Source: Lederbergia citrisecunda
Lineage (GTDB): Bacteria > Bacillota > Bacilli > Bacillales > Bacillaceae_C
Assembly (NCBI RefSeq): GCF_018343695.1
Contig: NZ_JAGYPJ010000001.1
Span: 310,001-374,000, forward strand
Direction: 5' to 3'
DNA: 64,000 nt
Below, one piece after another: positions 8,501-17,187 of this stretch. Every line of letters begins with the position of its first letter. Positions within the stretch are counted from its first letter, which is position 1. The notes under the pieces were generated by a model, which saw only the letters and a program-made list of their open reading frames with translations, was not told the DNA's origin and searched no databases. The translations under genes were made by a program, and so were the position numbers.

Positions 8501-9367
8501 ATGATACAGATATCGGGGATGCCGTTTCAACAAAGTGACGCTTGGCCAAAAGGTAGTATTGAAAGTGACATTATTCAAAGAATGCAAGATGATTCGGCCG
8601 TTTATTTGTATAAATCTATCGATGAACTAACATTTGAAATCAAGTTAAGAAAAAACATCATAGAAGGTGCAATCGTCATGGATCAAGGCGATGCTGAATT
8701 TGCGAGTTTCGAAAAATCTTATTGTAATCCCGAATACTGGAATTTGACGTATGTTGGTGGTTTTCAATTGAGGTCTGATGTAAAACCATCTGAAGCCATT
8801 CTAGACATTTATAAGAATAGCTCACTATATGCGTATGAATGTTCAACGGGAATGATAATTATCTATTATTATGCTGTTCTAAGAAGTATAGGTGAACATT
8901 TATTTAATCAGCTATTCCAAAATATTTATTTATATAGCTGGCATTCCGATTCTGATCTTGGGATTCATAGTATTCATTCTGATCATTTCATACCCGGAGA
9001 TGTTGTCTATTTTCAAAATCCTGACGTCGATCCGGAAATGTCATGGTGGAGAGGAGAAAATGCTGTAGATCTCGGAGATGGTACTTTTTTTGGACATGGA
9101 TTAGGAATTAATAACGCAGTAGACATGATTAATGCACTAAATGAAAAGAGAAAACCTGGGAGCATTCAATCAGCTTATCTAACTAACTCTGTTGCAAGAC
9201 CGTCTTTTAAGCATTTGGCGCATTTATCAAAGATACAACGAAGTTATTCTGCCTATAAATTTCAACATTTCGTTATACATCATAATGAAAGTTCGATATC
9301 ATTTTATAAATACTTACAATACTTAAAAATGTTTTATCATCAAATGACCAATATGAATCCCATATAA
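8501..9367 (+). CDS. tgl: Spore-coat protein-glutamine gamma-glutamyltransferase (transglutaminase)
   Basis: A 288-residue protein matching B. subtilis Tgl, which cross-links coat proteins through glutamyl-lysine bonds late in sporulation. Family landmarks are LTFEIKLRKNII, the active-site block YAYECSTGMIIIYYYAVL with the nucleophilic Cys at about 114, SWWRGENAVDLG and FFGHGLGI. The start at 8501 is chosen over 8489 because GAGGGAG precedes it at good spacing. The protein is about 40 residues longer than B. subtilis Tgl; the extra C-terminal segment after NSVARPSF is rich in Tyr, His and Lys. Monocistronic, with a terminator just beyond. Confidence 0.92.
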   Translation: MIQISGMPFQQSDAWPKGSIESDIIQRMQDDSAVYLYKSIDELTFEIKLRKNIIEGAIVMDQGDAEFASFEKSYCNPEYWNLTYVGGFQLRSDVKPSEAILDIYKNSSLYAYECSTGMIIIYYYAVLRSIGEHLFNQLFQNIYLYSWHSDSDLGIHSIHSDHFIPGDVVYFQNPDVDPEMSWWRGENAVDLGDGTFFGHGLGINNAVDMINALNEKRKPGSIQSAYLTNSVARPSFKHLAHLSKIQRSYSAYKFQHFVIHHNESSISFYKYLQYLKMFYHQMTNMNPI

Positions 9368-9376
9368 AAGTAAACA

Positions 9377-9398
9377 AAGCTGCCATTTTAGGCAGCTT
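9377..9398. terminator. Bidirectional terminator between tgl and ykhA
   Basis: AAGCTGCC (9377-9384) pairs with GGCAGCTT (9391-9398) around ATTTTA, between converging genes; the arm reaches the ykhA stop codon. Flanking T tracts are short. Confidence 0.65.
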
Positions 9399-9918
9399 AT
9401 TCTTCGTTAATATGATTGGAAAAGAACGTAGCAAGATCTTTACTCTCTTGTTTGCGTATTTTTCGATGGGAGGCTCTAGAATTTGCCGTTTCATTAAGCC
9501 ATTTTTCTTCTTCCGTTTCGGGGATAACTTGCGGAACTGGAGTGGGATTTCCATTTTCATCCAAAGCGACAAACGTTAAAAATGAAAGGGCTGCAATTGA
9601 TTTTTCACCCGTTAATAAGTGCTCGGATGTTACTTTTACAAAAACCTCCATTGAACTACGTCCTGTCCATGTGACCATTGCTTTTAAAGTAACTGCATCA
9701 CCAATTCGAATGGGTTTAATAAAATCAACGGAATCAGTGGATGCCGTAACTACTAAGTTTCGGGCAAATTTTATAGCTGCAATTGATGCAACATCATCAA
9801 TATATGACATTAATTTTCCTCCAAATAACGTTCCAAGATGGTTGGCATCTGGTGGAAAAACATGACTTGTCTTAATCGTTATTGAATCTTTCATAAATTT
9901 CTCAATTGGCGTTTCCAT
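9397..9918 (-). CDS. ykhA: Acyl-CoA thioesterase (hotdog fold, YkhA-type)
   Basis: A 173-residue single-hotdog thioesterase. The family signature is clear: FPPDANHLGTLFGGKLMSYID near the N-terminus, with the Asn and Asp-containing elements used in catalysis, then ASTDSVDFIKPIRIGD. It hydrolyses acyl-CoA to free acid and CoA; the preferred chain length is not visible. The ATG at 9918 is chosen because GAGGTG lies six bases upstream; the longer reading would start at the GTG inside that ribosome binding site. The tail is charged and probably disordered. A stand-alone gene. Confidence 0.88.
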   Translation of the reverse strand: METPIEKFMKDSITIKTSHVFPPDANHLGTLFGGKLMSYIDDVASIAAIKFARNLVVTASTDSVDFIKPIRIGDAVTLKAMVTWTGRSSMEVFVKVTSEHLLTGEKSIAALSFLTFVALDENGNPTPVPQVIPETEEEKWLNETANSRASHRKIRKQESKDLATFFSNHINEE

Positions 9919-10120
9919 GTAATTCACCTCATAACAATAGATTGTCTCATTTAGTATACCACTGTTTAATCATTCGATAGCACAATGCAGAAAAAGAGGT
10001 TTATTAGGTAAAAAATAGGGTATATTAGTTCCATAAAAGTATGGATTCTGTTCCTCAAAGTTATTGCCGTCAACGTTTGTACAACTACAATTAACCATTC
10101 TTGGGGAGGAATGATGCTTT

Positions 10121-10408
10121 ATGGATAAAGGGTTGAGAAGAATTAGATGTAATCCAGATGGATCGATTCTATTCAAACGTTGGAATAACACTCTTGTCGT
10201 CAAAGGAAAGTTTGATGCGATTTTTGAAACAGCAAGTGGTTATGAACAAACTGCTGGGGAACGGAAGGAGTATTATGCTGAACTACTTGAAGAGATGATG
10301 AGAGAAGCAGATTCACTTGATCATTTACATGTGGTGGGTTTAGATACGAATCAAATTGATTATAGGGAATATAGAAATAACGGTTGGGAAACAGAACTGC
10401 AGTATTAA
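10121..10408 (+). CDS. Hypothetical 95-residue protein
   Basis: Not recognised. The protein is soluble, with a strand-rich N-terminal half (CNPDGSILFKRWNNTLVVKG) and a helical acidic middle (ERKEYYAELLEEMMREAD). No membrane segment or Cys pair is seen; there is one Cys near residue 10. GGGGAGGA lies ten bases before the ATG, and a terminator follows 6 bp after the stop, so it looks like a genuine single-gene unit between the ykhA and ampS genes. Confidence 0.65.
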   Translation: MDKGLRRIRCNPDGSILFKRWNNTLVVKGKFDAIFETASGYEQTAGERKEYYAELLEEMMREADSLDHLHVVGLDTNQIDYREYRNNGWETELQY

Positions 10409-10413
10409 ATAGT

Positions 10414-10447
10414 AAGAGTCTGGAAAATTTCCCAGACTCTTTTTTTC
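10414..10447. terminator. Rho-independent terminator after the 95-residue gene
   Basis: AAGAGTCTGG pairs with CCAGACTCTT around a short AT-rich loop, followed by seven T residues on the + strand. It may also stop the converging ampS transcript. Confidence 0.9.
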
Positions 10448-10456
10448 ATTATCTAA

Positions 10457-11689
10457 TTAAAACGCCCAATCTCCATTTCGGAAAATAGGTTCAGCTACGC
10501 CTTCATCAGTAATTCCGTCGATATCCATTTCTGCTGAACCAATCATGAAATCGACATGTGTAATACTTGAGTTTAAGCCTTTTTCGGCAAGCTCTTCTTG
10601 TGACATTTTTTTGCCGCCATCTAAGCAAAATGCATACGCACTTCCAATTGCAAGGTGGTTCGAAGCATTTTCATCAAATAAAGTATTATAAAATAAAATA
10701 TTTGATTGAGAAATTGGCGAGTTATGTGGGACGAGTGCCACTTCACCAAGATAATGCGAGCCTTCGTCTGTTTCAACGAGCTTCTTTAAAATTTCTTCGC
10801 CTTCCTTAGCTTTTACATCAACAATTCGACCATTTTCAAAAGTAATTGTAAATTCATCAATGATATTGCCCGCATAGCTTAAAGGCTTTGTACTTGATAC
10901 AAATCCATTTACACCATCTTTATGTGGAACGGTAAAAACTTCTTCAGTAGGCATATTGGCCATAAATTCATTGCCTTGTTCATTAATACTACCTGCTCCA
11001 GCCCATAGATGTCCTTCAGGCAATTCTATTGTTAAATCTGTGCCTGGTGCAGTATAGTGAAGTTTTTTATAACGCTTGTTATTTAAGTAGTCAACTTTCT
11101 CGTGTAGTGTTTCATCATGCTCTTTCCATACTTCAATTGGATTGTCCAAATCAGCTCTAGTTGCTGTAAAAATGGCATCCCACAGTTTTGAGATTTGTTC
11201 TTCTGAATCTGCGTCAGGGAAAACTTTAGCAGCCCAATCTTTTGAAGGTGTAGCAATGACTGTCCAACTTACTTTATCCGATTGTATGTATTGGCGATAT
11301 TTTTCCATTGCTTTGCCGGCAGCCTTTTGGAAATCAGCGATTCTCTGAGGATTGACGCCTTTCATTAAGTCAGGGCCGGAAGAGACGACAGACATAAAAG
11401 CAGCTCCATTTTCAGCAAGCTCTTCCACCTCTTTGGCACGCCAAATAGGGTATTCTTTGAACACTTCATCTGGAGCAAGGTCATATTTTAGTCTTGAAAC
11501 AACATCATCATTCCAATTGACTATTACATTTTTAGCTCCAGCTTCGTACGCTTTTTTTACAACTAAACGAATGAATTCTGCATTATCAATTGCTGAATTA
11601 ATAGCAAGAGTCTGTCCTTTTTGAATATTTACTCCTACTTTAACAGCGAGGTCTGCATACTTTTCAAGTGTTTCTTGAAATTTGGTCAT
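10457..11689 (-). CDS. ampS: Aminopeptidase AmpS (peptidase family M29)
   Basis: A 410-residue protein, the same length as B. subtilis AmpS. It opens FQETLEKYADLAVKVGVNIQ, typical of thermophilic-aminopeptidase (M29) enzymes. Metal-site segments are present in the C-terminal half: MPTEEVF, GEVALVPHNSPIS, NHLAIGSAYAF and THVDFMIG, supplying the Glu, His and Asp ligands of the two-metal centre. It removes N-terminal residues from peptides in the cytoplasm. In B. subtilis ampS lies close to mreBH; here they are separated by tgl, ykhA and a small gene, partly conserving the neighbourhood. Confidence 0.92.
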   Translation of the reverse strand: MTKFQETLEKYADLAVKVGVNIQKGQTLAINSAIDNAEFIRLVVKKAYEAGAKNVIVNWNDDVVSRLKYDLAPDEVFKEYPIWRAKEVEELAENGAAFMSVVSSGPDLMKGVNPQRIADFQKAAGKAMEKYRQYIQSDKVSWTVIATPSKDWAAKVFPDADSEEQISKLWDAIFTATRADLDNPIEVWKEHDETLHEKVDYLNNKRYKKLHYTAPGTDLTIELPEGHLWAGAGSINEQGNEFMANMPTEEVFTVPHKDGVNGFVSSTKPLSYAGNIIDEFTITFENGRIVDVKAKEGEEILKKLVETDEGSHYLGEVALVPHNSPISQSNILFYNTLFDENASNHLAIGSAYAFCLDGGKKMSQEELAEKGLNSSITHVDFMIGSAEMDIDGITDEGVAEPIFRNGDWAF

Positions 11690-11760
11690 GACAATTCTCC
11701 TTTAGCATTATTCTTACTTGTTTATTTTACCAAGCAATGGAAGGAAAGCCAATTGAGATA

Positions 11761-11790
11761 CAAAAAAAATCCAAAGCACTAGGCTTTGGA
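11761..11790 (-). terminator. Terminator of the znuA-like gene
   Basis: Read on the minus strand: stem TCCAAAGC/GCTTTGGA with a 5-base loop followed by a run of eight T residues, directly after the stop codon at 11791. Confidence 0.9.
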
Positions 11791-12810
11791 CTATTTAGAT
11801 AAAATCTTCTTTAAGGTATCTAGATTTTTATTCATAATACTAAAATAGTCTTCATTATTTTTTAGATCATTCTCTGTAATATATTCCAAGTTATGCAATG
11901 TAACTGGAGTTGTTCTTGTTTCTTTTTTAACGACATCAGCTACTTTTGTTACTGGATTTTGATCGTAAATAATATAGGCAATATTGTGCTCTTTAGCTGT
12001 TTCAATAATGGTTTGCAACTGTTTTTGAGATGGTTCATTTTCAGGACTTAATCCAGAGATGCTAATTTGCTTAAGACCGTATCGATGTTCCCAGTATCCA
12101 TAGGAAGCATGTGAAACTAATATCTCTTTATGATCAGCTGCTTCAACTGTTTTCTGCAATTCTTGATCTAATTGTTCTAGTTTTTGTTTTACTTCTTGGA
12201 AATTCTTTTCAAAATCGTCTTTTGCAGATGGCATTGCTTCGGTAAGAGCATCTTTAATATTTTCAGCCATTTTTATGGCATTGATAGGATCTAGCCAAAT
12301 ATGTGGATCTTTGTCGTGATGATGGTCATCATGTCCAACTTCTGCATGATCATGATCATCGTGATCAGCTTTGTCATCATCATGATCCGCTTCATCGTGC
12401 TCGTGGTCGTGATCATCATGTCCACTTAATAATTCAACACCATTTGAAGCTTCTATCATCGTTACTTTTTCTTTTGACAACGAGCTTTTCGTTTTATCTA
12501 TAAATGGTTCAAGGCCAGCCCCATTAAAAATGATAAAGTCAGCATCTGCAATATCCATCATCGTTCTCATCGTTGGTTCGAATGTATGGGCATCAGCCCC
12601 AGCAGGATATACACTTTTCACTTCGACATGTTTTCCACCGATTTTCTTCGTGAAATCTTCAATCGGATAGATCGTTGTGAAGATAGTTAATGTATTATCA
12701 TCATTTTTGTTTACTGTTTGATCTGTTTTGTTCGATGGGCTTGTATTACAACCACCCAAAAAAGCAGCAGTAAGCAAAAGAATAGTAAAGTAAATTGATT
12801 TGATTTTCAT
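11791..12810 (-). CDS. znuA: Zinc-binding lipoprotein of an ABC importer (ZnuA/AdcA-type)
   Basis: A 339-residue cluster A-I substrate-binding protein. A lipoprotein signal ends in LGGC (Cys about 21). The domain opens TIFTTIYPIEDFTKKIGG. Three ligand regions are visible: DAHTFEPT, the long His/Asp-rich loop (about 130-170) before DPHIWLDP, and SHASYGYW. The charged His loop is typical of zinc rather than manganese binding proteins. A Zur-type operator lies inside its promoter, so zinc-repressed expression is likely. No ATPase or membrane subunit genes are adjacent, unlike B. subtilis znuACB, so partner subunits must lie elsewhere. Zinc import is inferred from family and operator. Confidence 0.9.
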   Translation of the reverse strand: MKIKSIYFTILLLTAAFLGGCNTSPSNKTDQTVNKNDDNTLTIFTTIYPIEDFTKKIGGKHVEVKSVYPAGADAHTFEPTMRTMMDIADADFIIFNGAGLEPFIDKTKSSLSKEKVTMIEASNGVELLSGHDDHDHEHDEADHDDDKADHDDHDHAEVGHDDHHHDKDPHIWLDPINAIKMAENIKDALTEAMPSAKDDFEKNFQEVKQKLEQLDQELQKTVEAADHKEILVSHASYGYWEHRYGLKQISISGLSPENEPSQKQLQTIIETAKEHNIAYIIYDQNPVTKVADVVKKETRTTPVTLHNLEYITENDLKNNEDYFSIMNKNLDTLKKILSK

Positions 12811-12893
12811 AAATATTTTCCTTTCTTAATAAAAAATCATAATCTATGAAAGATTCCTAATATCACATTATATAAGTTTAATACACCTTGAAT

Positions 12894-12922
12894 ATATTAA
12901 ACGGAATCATTACGATTTGCAA
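12894..12922 (-). promoter_or_regulatory. Promoter with embedded Zur-type operator upstream of znuA
   Basis: Minus strand: TTGCAA, 17 bases, TAATAT. The spacer contains a Zur-like palindrome (12898-12918): arm ATTACGATTT is perfect on the + strand and the other arm, TAAACGGAAT, is degenerate. Position between -35 and -10 fits repression by zinc-loaded Zur. Confidence 0.7.
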
Positions 12923-12928
12923 GGTATA

Positions 12929-14113
12929 TTAAGCGAAATATGTGAAAGAGGGGAGAGGGTCATATATTTTTTTCCAGTCCGCAAGCATTTCATCATCAGT
13001 TAATAAGCATTTGTCCAATTGACTTTCGATTAGATTTCTATCCATTTCTATTCCAATGAATACGAGTTCTATCATTCGATCACCGTATGTTGCATCCCAA
13101 TTATCCAATAATTCCGGTTTTTCTTCGAAAATGATGGCACGCTCATTTTCTGGGTATGCTGCAATCCAATGACCGGCAGCTTGGACAGTAATGGATGTTC
13201 CAGCCTGTGAAAGTAGTACTGCCATATCATTTCTAGTAGCAAGCCAGAAAAAACCTTTTGCACGAATAACTTCTACTGGCCATTCTTCTAGCCATTGATT
13301 TAATCTCTCGGGATGAAATGGTCGTTTTCTTCTATATACAAATGAAGAAATGCCATATTCTTCTGTTTCTGGAACATGTTCTTCATTCAATTCTTTTATC
13401 CAGCCAGCTGCTTGACTAGCTTTTTCAAAATCAAAAGCTTGTGTGTTTAATAGGTCTTTTAGAGGGACATTTCCGTATGATGTTTGAATCAATTTGGCTT
13501 CAGGATTTAATATTTTCAGCACACGTGAAAGTTCTTCAGCATCTTCTTTTTCTAAAAGATCCGTCTTATTTAATACGATGACGTTGGCAAATTCAATTTG
13601 ATCGATTAATAGGTCAACAACTTCTCTTTCATCTGTATCATTCATCCCGACATTACGATCGAGTAGACTTTCGCCAGATGAAAAATCTGTCCAGAAACGA
13701 TTGGCATCAACAACGGTCACCATTGTATCCAATCTGCATTTACTTGTTAAATCTATTCCCAATTCCTCATCTATATACGTAAATGTTTGTGCGACGGGAA
13801 TCGGCTCACTTATACCAGTTGATTCAATAACGATATAATCGATATTTCCTGATTCAACCAATTTTTCAACTTCAATCATTAAGTCTTCACGCAAAGTACA
13901 ACAGATACAGCCATTTTGCAGTTCAACGAGTTTTTCTTCTGTTCTTCGAAATCCACCAGAATGAATAAGATCTCCATCAATATTAATTTCACTCATATCA
14001 TTGACGATGACCGCAATGCGAAGTCCATCTCTATTATGTAAAATATGATTGAGAAGAGTTGTTTTTCCAGCTCCTAAATATCCACTTAACACAGTAACAG
14101 GTATTTTTTTCAT
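12929..14113 (-). CDS. yciC: COG0523 (CobW/YciC) zinc-homeostasis GTPase
   Basis: A 394-residue G3E GTPase. Walker A is GYLGAGKTT (11-19), the metal motif CICC lies at 69-72, and NKTD gives guanine specificity near 180. A C-terminal CobW_C domain (about 270-390) contains VIRAKGFFWLATRND. The B. subtilis homologue YciC (ZigA) is Zur-repressed and is thought to act as a metallochaperone in zinc starvation. Here the best Zur box of the window sits 16 bp before the ATG, and AAAGGAG gives a good ribosome binding site. Family assignment and regulation are firm; the client protein is unknown. Confidence 0.9.
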   Translation of the reverse strand: MKKIPVTVLSGYLGAGKTTLLNHILHNRDGLRIAVIVNDMSEINIDGDLIHSGGFRRTEEKLVELQNGCICCTLREDLMIEVEKLVESGNIDYIVIESTGISEPIPVAQTFTYIDEELGIDLTSKCRLDTMVTVVDANRFWTDFSSGESLLDRNVGMNDTDEREVVDLLIDQIEFANVIVLNKTDLLEKEDAEELSRVLKILNPEAKLIQTSYGNVPLKDLLNTQAFDFEKASQAAGWIKELNEEHVPETEEYGISSFVYRRKRPFHPERLNQWLEEWPVEVIRAKGFFWLATRNDMAVLLSQAGTSITVQAAGHWIAAYPENERAIIFEEKPELLDNWDATYGDRMIELVFIGIEMDRNLIESQLDKCLLTDDEMLADWKKIYDPLPSFTYFA

Positions 14114-14128
14114 AAATTCTCCTTTGTT

Positions 14129-14149
14129 AAATCGTAATCATTACGATTT
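14129..14149. promoter_or_regulatory. Perfect Zur box
   Basis: Two 10-bp arms, AAATCGTAAT and ATTACGATTT, form a perfect palindrome around a central C, matching the B. subtilis Zur operator. For the leftward yciC gene a promoter TTGCCA-N17-TACGAT (minus strand, 14152-14180) lies just upstream, so the operator covers the transcription start. It lies in the divergent region before the permease at 14331 and could affect that gene too. Confidence 0.92.
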
Positions 14150-14330
14150 GTATCGTATAATAAAAAAATTAAATTGGCAAGTTATATTTTTATTTTATGG
14201 ACTTAACATTCTTTTATGAATGATAATCTAAAAAAATTAAGCGGTAACGGAAAATATTCACATTTTGCTATTTAGATAATTTTGTTTTAATAATATAAGC
14301 ATAGAGTTGAACTTTTGAGGAGTAAAAATT

Positions 14331-15212
14331 ATGTCCAGCCAACTTTTTTTACAATTTAACACCATTTTTATTAGTATTTTAATAGAGTCATTACCTTTTA
14401 TTATGTTAGCAGTTATTATTTCAGGTTTAATTCAAGTATTTGTAACGGATGAAATGATGGCAAAAGTAATTCCGAAAAATCGCTTTCTTTCTGTTTTATC
14501 GGCTACTTCACTCGGCGCTATATTTCCTGCCTGCGAGTGTGGGATTATTCCAATTGCACGTAGATTAATGGCTAAGGGGGTTCCACTTCATGCAGCTGTT
14601 GCATTTATGCTCACTGGTCCTGTTATTAATCCCGTCGTATTGTTTTCTACGTATGTTGCATTCGGAAATAGTTGGAAGATGGCTTTATACCGTGGTGGAC
14701 TTTCGTTTATAGTTGCATTGTTAGTAGGATTTATCCTTTCCTTTCAATTCAAGGATTCACAATTAAAGCATATGTTAAATCGCCAAGTACCTTTACAAAA
14801 TGTACCGAAGAGTAAGAAAGTACTTAGTACTTTAAAACATATGATTGATGAGTTTTTCACTGTAGGAAAATATTTAATATTAGGTGCATTGATTGCTGCG
14901 GCTATGCAAACTTTTATGAAAACATCCACATTGACAGCGATTGGCCATGGTGAATATTCGTCATCATTAGTAATGATGGGCTTGGCATATATATTGTCAC
15001 TATGCTCTTCAGCAGATGCATTTATTGCTGCTTCATTTAGAAGCACATTTTCTACAGGTGCTTTGATTGCCTTTTTAGTGTTCGGAGCAAAATTTGATAT
15101 AAAAAATACATTAATGATGTTAGGAGTTTTCAAAACAAAATTCGTCTTTTTCCTATTCATCTATACAGCTATTTTAGTATTCCTTGGTTCACTCTTAATA
15201 CCAAATTTATAA
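14331..15212 (+). CDS. COG0701/DUF318 permease, first copy (YcgR-like)
   Basis: A polytopic membrane protein of 293 residues with about eight hydrophobic helices. Family motifs are FPACECGIIPIARRL in the first half and LSLCSSADAF in the second; both contain Cys and acidic or Ser residues that could form a transport path. It starts divergently from the Zur-controlled yciC and is followed after about 18 bp by a DUF1980 gene, reproducing the YcgR-YcgQ pair of B. subtilis. The context suggests a role in zinc supply or in moving a metal-related ligand; the substrate is not proven. A paralogue lies at 17188. Confidence 0.85.
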   Translation: MSSQLFLQFNTIFISILIESLPFIMLAVIISGLIQVFVTDEMMAKVIPKNRFLSVLSATSLGAIFPACECGIIPIARRLMAKGVPLHAAVAFMLTGPVINPVVLFSTYVAFGNSWKMALYRGGLSFIVALLVGFILSFQFKDSQLKHMLNRQVPLQNVPKSKKVLSTLKHMIDEFFTVGKYLILGALIAAAMQTFMKTSTLTAIGHGEYSSSLVMMGLAYILSLCSSADAFIAASFRSTFSTGALIAFLVFGAKFDIKNTLMMLGVFKTKFVFFLFIYTAILVFLGSLLIPNL

Positions 15213-15230
15213 AGAGGGGAGCATTTATTG

Positions 15231-16067
15231 ATGCTTCGATGCTGGATCTTGCTTGGCTTTTCATTCCTTTTTATGCATTTGCATGCAACAGGTAACATCT
15301 CTAAGTATATTAATTTGAAATATTCATCTCTATCTTTTATAGCTATCTTTGTTTTTCTTTTCTTTATGCTCGTTCAGTTATATCTCACGATGAGAGATGG
15401 GAAAGATGACGAGGAGTTGAATGATATATGCGGTTGTGGGATTGACCATTCACAGGACGGGAAGTCGTGGAAAGAAAAACTTAGCTATCCCATTTTTATT
15501 TTTCCGATTATAACAGCTCTATTTCTTCCAATTGCCACTTTGGATTCCAATATTGTAGCGGCAAAAGGATTTAATTTTGAAGTGTATAATGATCATGATC
15601 CGTATAGTACTCATCAGTTTTTAGAACCTGACACGAGTATATTTTATGGTCAGGAAGGCTTCGAAGAGCTTATGGAGGAAGCTATGGGGCAGTTTGGAAG
15701 TAAAGATAAATTAATATTAAATGATCCAGATTTCCTTTTAGGTATGGAAACAATCTATAAAAATCCAGGATATTTTATTGGGAAAACAATTGGTTTTAAA
15801 GGATTCACCTATATTGATAAAGAAACGGATCAAGTTTTCTTATTTCGGTTCGGAATGATTCACTGTGTGGCTGATTCTGGCGTATTTGGAATGCTTTTGG
15901 AACTGCCAAAAGGGGAAGAATTTTTTAACGACGAATGGCTTGAAGTAGAAGGAACGATGGACTCTATCTATTACCAGCCTTTCAAAAAAACCATTCCTAT
16001 CTTAAAAGTGAATAAACTAAATAAAATAGAGGAACCGAAAGATCCTTATGTTTACAGGGTTTATTAA
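15231..16067 (+). CDS. DUF1980/TIGR03943 membrane protein, first copy (YcgQ-like)
   Basis: A 278-residue protein with N-terminal membrane helices (about 1-55), a cytoplasmic CGCGIDH motif (about 73-79), another helix ending in ATLDSNIVAAKG, and a C-terminal extracytoplasmic domain with RFGMIHCVAD. These Cys/His motifs recur in the second copy (CNCGFDH, RFGVSCCIAD), suggesting metal contacts. In the family it accompanies the COG0701 permease. The ATG at 15231 is preferred to the TTG just before it because AGAGGGGA is well spaced. Probably co-transcribed with the upstream permease. Confidence 0.82.
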   Translation: MLRCWILLGFSFLFMHLHATGNISKYINLKYSSLSFIAIFVFLFFMLVQLYLTMRDGKDDEELNDICGCGIDHSQDGKSWKEKLSYPIFIFPIITALFLPIATLDSNIVAAKGFNFEVYNDHDPYSTHQFLEPDTSIFYGQEGFEELMEEAMGQFGSKDKLILNDPDFLLGMETIYKNPGYFIGKTIGFKGFTYIDKETDQVFLFRFGMIHCVADSGVFGMLLELPKGEEFFNDEWLEVEGTMDSIYYQPFKKTIPILKVNKLNKIEEPKDPYVYRVY

Positions 16068-16179
16068 GCTATTATTCATTAATAATCAAATTGTAATATA
16101 TGAAATGTGATAATATGCTAGGATACAAACATAGAATAGATACAGATGAAATAATAGTCAACCATTATGGAGTGATACG

Positions 16180-17148
16180 ATGAAAAACGAGAAGAGGGTT
16201 CCTGTTTTTGTATTAAGTGGTTTTCTTGGAAGTGGAAAGACGACTGTCTTATTGAAGATGCTTGAACATTGCAAGAATAAAGGATGGCTACCGGGGATCA
16301 TCCTTAATGAACTTGGAGAAGCCAATGTAGAAAGTCATTTGTTTGAAAATGAAAAGGTATTTGAGTTATTAAATGGTTGTATTTGTTGTACAATCCAGGA
16401 TGATTTAAAAGAAACAATGAACCAGCTAATAGTGGAAATGGAAAAACAACCTATAGATATTTTATTTATTGAAGGAACCGGAGTTGCGAATCCATTGGAA
16501 ATCCAAGAAGTCTTGTTAAGCAGCCAATATATAAACCAGTTTGAATTAATGTCAATTATTACAGTGTTGGATGCTAGTCATTACTTAGAATATCAAAGCA
16601 TCTTTTCAAGTTCTAGCGAAGTCCGTAACTTGATGAAAGAACAAACCGTTTGCGGAAGCCTTTTATTTTTAAACAAAACCGATTTAATTCCTTCGGGGCA
16701 ACTTGAGAAAATCAAACAAAGAATTACGAAAATAGCAGGACATGAAAAAGTAATGATAGAAGGTGTGTATGGACAAATAGATCCAGAAGTACTTTTCGAA
16801 AAGCGAATCCAATCCGTATTAATTGGAAACAGTCATTCAGAAGACGAACATCACCCTCATCACCATCATCATTCAACTGTTCAAGCAATTAAGTTGGAGA
16901 ATGTTCCACCATTAAAACAAAAAACATTTGAAAAATGGCTGAAACAGCTACCTACTAATGTGCTAAGAGGAAAGGGATTCATTGAAAGTGAAGGATCTGA
17001 GCAAATAGTTAGTTTTCAGTATGCATCAAAAAAAGCGGAATTTATGCCAGTTCCAAAATCTTTGAATCGAAAACCAATCATTATTTTAATTGGTATGGGA
17101 CTGGATGAGAATCAGATTCGTGACCATTGGAAGCAATTAGTAAAGTAG
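16180..17148 (+). CDS. COG0523 (CobW-type) GTPase with His-rich linker
   Basis: A 322-residue G3E GTPase shorter than the yciC product. Walker A GFLGSGKTT (14-22), CICC (67-70), EGTG and NKTD motifs are present. A linker around residues 223-232 holds DEHHPHHHHHS, typical of metal-binding forms. A short CobW_C domain follows with VLRGKGFIE. It lies between the two permease/DUF1980 pairs on the same strand and may deliver zinc or nickel. The upstream gap (16068-16179) has only a poor Zur-like half site (about 16088), so direct Zur control is uncertain. Confidence 0.85.
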   Translation: MKNEKRVPVFVLSGFLGSGKTTVLLKMLEHCKNKGWLPGIILNELGEANVESHLFENEKVFELLNGCICCTIQDDLKETMNQLIVEMEKQPIDILFIEGTGVANPLEIQEVLLSSQYINQFELMSIITVLDASHYLEYQSIFSSSSEVRNLMKEQTVCGSLLFLNKTDLIPSGQLEKIKQRITKIAGHEKVMIEGVYGQIDPEVLFEKRIQSVLIGNSHSEDEHHPHHHHHSTVQAIKLENVPPLKQKTFEKWLKQLPTNVLRGKGFIESEGSEQIVSFQYASKKAEFMPVPKSLNRKPIIILIGMGLDENQIRDHWKQLVK

Positions 17149-17187
17149 TGAGTAGAGTGTAAAAATGACTATGATTGGAGTTTATTT

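Noticed and set aside
16085-16110. Zur box upstream of the second CobW gene
   Set aside because: One arm (AAATTGTAAT) has a single mismatch but the other does not match; too weak to annotate.
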